9,577 bases of DNA from Epulopiscium sp. Nele67-Bin004 (lineage in GTDB: Bacteria > Bacillota_A > Clostridia > Lachnospirales > Cellulosilyticaceae). The DNA is taken from assembly GCA_002007315.1 (NCBI GenBank), contig LNZQ01000073.1:1-9577 (forward strand), given 5' to 3'. This document shows positions 7,306-9,577 of this stretch, piece by piece (position 1 is the first letter of the stretch; the number at the start of each line of letters is the position of its first letter). The position numbers were made by a program, and so were the translations under genes. The notes under the pieces are model-generated. The model saw nothing but the letters and a program-made list of their open reading frames with translations. It was not told where the DNA came from and did not search any database.

Positions 7306-8049
7306 ATGCGTAAAAAAATCGTAGCAGGCAACTGGAAACTTAATAAAACACCACAAGAGGCAGTTGAACTTATCAACTCATTAAAAGATAAAATTGACAC
7401 AGACAAAGTGGACGTACTTGTATGTCCTACGTTCGTATGCTTACAACCAGTGCTTGACGCTGTAAAAGGAACAAATATTGCTGTTGGTGCACAAAACATG
7501 CACTTTGCAGAAAATGGTGCATACACTGGAGAAATTTCAGCTGAAATGCTTACATCAATCGGTGTTAAATATGTAGTCCTTGGACACTCTGAAAGAAGAC
7601 AATATTTCAACGAAACAGACGAAACTGTAAATAAAAAAGTTTTAACAGCTATCAAACACAACTTAGTGCCAATTATTTGTGTGGGTGAAAGTTTAGAAGA
7701 AAGAGAACAAGGAATAACAATCGACTTAGTTCGTCTTCAAACTAAAGTTGCACTTAAAGACGTGAGTGCAGATGATGCAAAAGATGTTGTTATTGCATAT
7801 GAGCCAGTTTGGGCAATCGGAACTGGAAAAACTGCAACTTCAGCACAAGCAGAAGAAGTTTGTAAAGCTATAAGAGAAGTTGTTGCAGAAATTTATACTC
7901 AAGAAGTTGCAGATGCAGTTAGAATTCAATATGGCGGTTCTGTAAATGGTGCTAACGCTAACGAACTTTTCAATATGGGTAATATTGATGGTGGATTAGT
8001 TGGGGGAGCAAGTTTAAAACCAGAGTTTGCTGAAATAGTAAACTACTAA
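7306..8049 (+). CDS. tpiA: triosephosphate isomerase
   Basis: Interconverts dihydroxyacetone phosphate and glyceraldehyde-3-phosphate; a cytoplasmic homodimer of TIM barrels. At 247 residues it has the normal length. AGNWKLN at 7-13 carries Asn9 and Lys11; GHSERR at 93-98 carries the electrophilic His94; [14 protein letters not shown] at 164-177 carries the catalytic base Glu166 and the flexible phosphate-gripping loop. The IQYGGSV and GLVGGASL phosphate-binding turns near the C-terminus are intact. It follows pgk after a 118-bp spacer rich in repeats and precedes gpmI by 27 bp, so the last two genes are surely cotranscribed. No broken or missing catalytic residue is seen. Confidence 0.98.
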   Translation: MRKKIVAGNWKLNKTPQEAVELINSLKDKIDTDKVDVLVCPTFVCLQPVLDAVKGTNIAVGAQNMHFAENGAYTGEISAEMLTSIGVKYVVLGHSERRQYFNETDETVNKKVLTAIKHNLVPIICVGESLEEREQGITIDLVRLQTKVALKDVSADDAKDVVIAYEPVWAIGTGKTATSAQAEEVCKAIREVVAEIYTQEVADAVRIQYGGSVNGANANELFNMGNIDGGLVGGASLKPEFAEIVNY

Positions 8050-8076
8050 TTTTTATAAATTAAAGAGGGCGGAAAA

Positions 8077-8673
8077 ATGAAAACAACATTACTATTAATT
8101 TTAGATGGATATGGAATTAGCGAAAAAGTGGAAGATAATGCAGTAAAACAAGCAAACACACCTTTTCTTGATAGCTTAGTTAAAAAATATCCAACAGTTG
8201 AAGGTTTTGCTAGTGGTATGGCAGTTGGTCTTCCAGACGGACAAATGGGTAACTCTGAAGTTGGTCACTTAAATATTGGTGCTGGTAGAGTTGTATATCA
8301 AGAGCTGACAAGAATTACAAAAGCTATTCAAGATGGCGAAATTTTAGAAAACAAAGCAATCGTTAATGCAATGGAAGCTGCAAAAAAAGACGATAAAGCA
8401 CTACACCTACTTGGATTACTTTCAGATGGTGGAGTTCATAGTCACAAAAATCATTTGTTTGGGATAGTTGAAATGGCTAAAAAACTTGGTCTTACTAAAG
8501 TTTATATTCACCCATTTTTAGATGGTAGAGATACACCTCCAGCTTCAGGAAAAGGATTTGTTGAAGAACTTCAAGCAAAACTTGATGAAATTGGTGTGGG
8601 TGAAATTGCAACTTTGGCAGGAAGATTTTATGCAATGGATCGTGACAACAGATGGGAACGTGTTGAAGCAGCA
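8077..8673 (+). CDS. gpmI: 2,3-bisphosphoglycerate-independent phosphoglycerate mutase, 3'-truncated
   Basis: Converts 3-phosphoglycerate to 2-phosphoglycerate using two metal ions (Mn2+ in clostridial relatives) and a phosphoserine intermediate. LILDGYG places metal-binding Asp10, and MGNSEVGHLNIGAGR places the phosphorylated Ser60. SDGGVHSH (116-123), HPFLDGRDTPP (145-155) and AGRFYAMDRDNRWERVEAA (181-199) belong to the mutase domain. The family is about 510 residues, so only the first 40 percent is here. After Ala199 the family match stops abruptly; the frame runs on for 11 unrelated residues to a TGA at 8707-8709 because the DNA changes to a foreign sequence. The second half of the metal site and the rest of the phosphatase domain are absent, so this piece alone cannot make active enzyme. 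A purine-rich AGAGGG at 8064-8069 precedes the ATG. Confidence 0.95.
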
Positions 8674-9577
8674 CATTTCACAGAATCCAGCAGTTTGCCA
8701 AATGTTTGAGAAAGACTGACCAGCATCGTGCTTCTGGCACCTCTATTTCTTCACTGCTGTGCTTTTGTCCTGGGGAAACAGCATCATCTGAGTGTACTCC
8801 TGGAGTTGTTGAACAGAATACAAGCTCTTTATTTCTCCCAAACTAGTAAACATGTCCTATTCAACAAAGTTTCCCTTGAGAAAGACACCCAGCTCATAAA
8901 AGTAGTGGAAAACACAAGTTAACAACAAACAAGAGAAGAAATAGCGATGCTTTGCTCCCAGGGGAGGGGAGCGAGTGAGCATGTGCAGAACGAGTACAGA
9001 TTTTCATAAAAGAGGGAGTAATGAAAAACAATGTTGACATGACATGACATGAAGCTCCTTCTCTCACAGGATGGAATGGAACAGAATCAAATCAAACCAA
9101 GATGTTTCGGGCAGGCATTTTTTTGCTATGATTCAGCTTGTATACAGATTATTAGTGAATTATTCTTTTTAGCTGTTTTTTAAATTAAAGGAAATCATGT
9201 TTCCAGAGATGCTCTATCTTGTGTGATTAAAGGATGAAAGGAGAGCAAATGGCTGAGGTTGTAGTTTAAGGTTTACTTCTTTAGTCGCTCAGAATAAATC
9301 CCAGACTCACTCACTCTCTTGTTAGTGGCCATTTTTTCTCTGCTGACTAGTCTGCTTAAATATGTTTCTTTCTCTTGCTGCCTGTTTTCTGCTCTGGCAG
9401 AATGTGTTTACTTTGTGGTGTTCTTGCAGCTTGTCTTGGTTGTTGGCCTGCTTCCAGGTCATGTCACTCTCTAAAGATGACAACACGTAACAGCAACAGA
9501 TCGATAGACCAAGATGCACTTGGCGAAGTCTGGCAGAGTGACGATTTCTAGTCAGCTTCTGCCACCTACTGACGACA
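8674..9577. other. Non-coding, CpG-poor, vertebrate-like flank
   Basis: No credible gene is seen on either strand; the short open stretches (for instance 8728-8922 on + and 9322-9519 on -) have no ribosome site or recognisable protein. Texture differs sharply from the bacterial part: more GC, many CTG, CAG and TGT/ACA words, and by my hand count only 11 CpG in 904 bp, against 25 in the 900 bp of 4921-5820, which is less GC-rich. CpG depletion with TpG/CpA excess is typical of methylated vertebrate genomes. I cannot name a species or a repeat family. Likely host DNA joined to a bacterial contaminant. Confidence 0.7.
9035..9052. repeat. Short TGACA tandem repeat
   Basis: Three and a half copies of TGACA lie in a row in the right flank. 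Such short pentanucleotide runs are common in eukaryotic intergenic DNA and support, weakly, the non-bacterial origin of this end. Confidence 0.6.

Noticed and set aside
7254..7661. Open frame on the - strand over tpiA
   Set aside because: Lies opposite a well-conserved gene with no ribosome site or recognisable protein; it is a frame shadow, as are the other - strand frames over parC, gap and pgk.
8522..8719. Second + strand frame inside gpmI
   Set aside because: It overlaps the conserved mutase frame and crosses the joint; it has no family match.
8728..8922. Short open frame in the right flank
   Set aside because: 64 codons in vertebrate-like DNA, no start context, no recognisable domain; expected by chance.
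9322..9519. Short - strand open frame in the right flank
   Set aside because: 65 codons of low-information sequence without any gene signal.
1..9577. CRISPR array, tRNA, rRNA, transposase, defence or biosynthetic cluster
   Set aside because: No regularly spaced repeats, no RNA gene signatures and no such proteins were found on either strand.

Overview
The window is an AT-rich bacterial segment (about 200-8673) joined at both ends to DNA that does not look bacterial. The bacterial part has Shine-Dalgarno sites, a sigma-70-type promoter, a factor-independent terminator and tight same-strand genes. Its protein content points to a low-GC, anaerobic-type Firmicute. The topoisomerase pair closely resembles, from memory, the divergent type II topoisomerase of Lachnospiraceae and related Clostridia, so a gut clostridium is the best guess. 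No species can be named without a search.

Layout, all genes on the + strand: (1) 1-118, T-rich low-complexity DNA with no gene; (2) about 200-1339, the 3' part of a type IIA topoisomerase B subunit (ParE/GyrB-like), its ATPase domain missing because the contig changes origin inside the gene; (3) 1365-3488, the partner A subunit (ParC-like); (4) 3495-3713, a small DUF896/YnzC-family protein; (5) 3703-4665, epoxyqueuosine reductase QueG, overlapping the previous gene; (6) 4666-4871, a promoter and long leader; (7) 4872-8673, a glycolytic cluster gap-pgk-tpiA-gpmI, with gpmI cut off at residue 199; (8) 8674-9577, about 0.9 kb of non-coding, CpG-poor, vertebrate-like DNA.

The first four genes read as one tightly packed housekeeping unit: chromosome decatenation, a small RNA/SOS-neighbourhood type protein and a tRNA-modification enzyme. 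The second unit covers the triose part of glycolysis: TpiA feeds glyceraldehyde-3-phosphate, Gap and Pgk make ATP and 3-phosphoglycerate, and GpmI converts this to 2-phosphoglycerate. A near-consensus promoter precedes gap, a terminator sits between gap and pgk, and a repeat-rich spacer sits between pgk and tpiA. These suggest that the four genes are not expressed equally.

I do not see a new defence, mobile or biosynthetic system. The most notable point is the chimeric structure, most simply a bacterial contaminant joined into a eukaryotic (probably vertebrate) assembly. Beyond that, there are several small unexplained dyads and repeats in the glycolytic intergenic regions.
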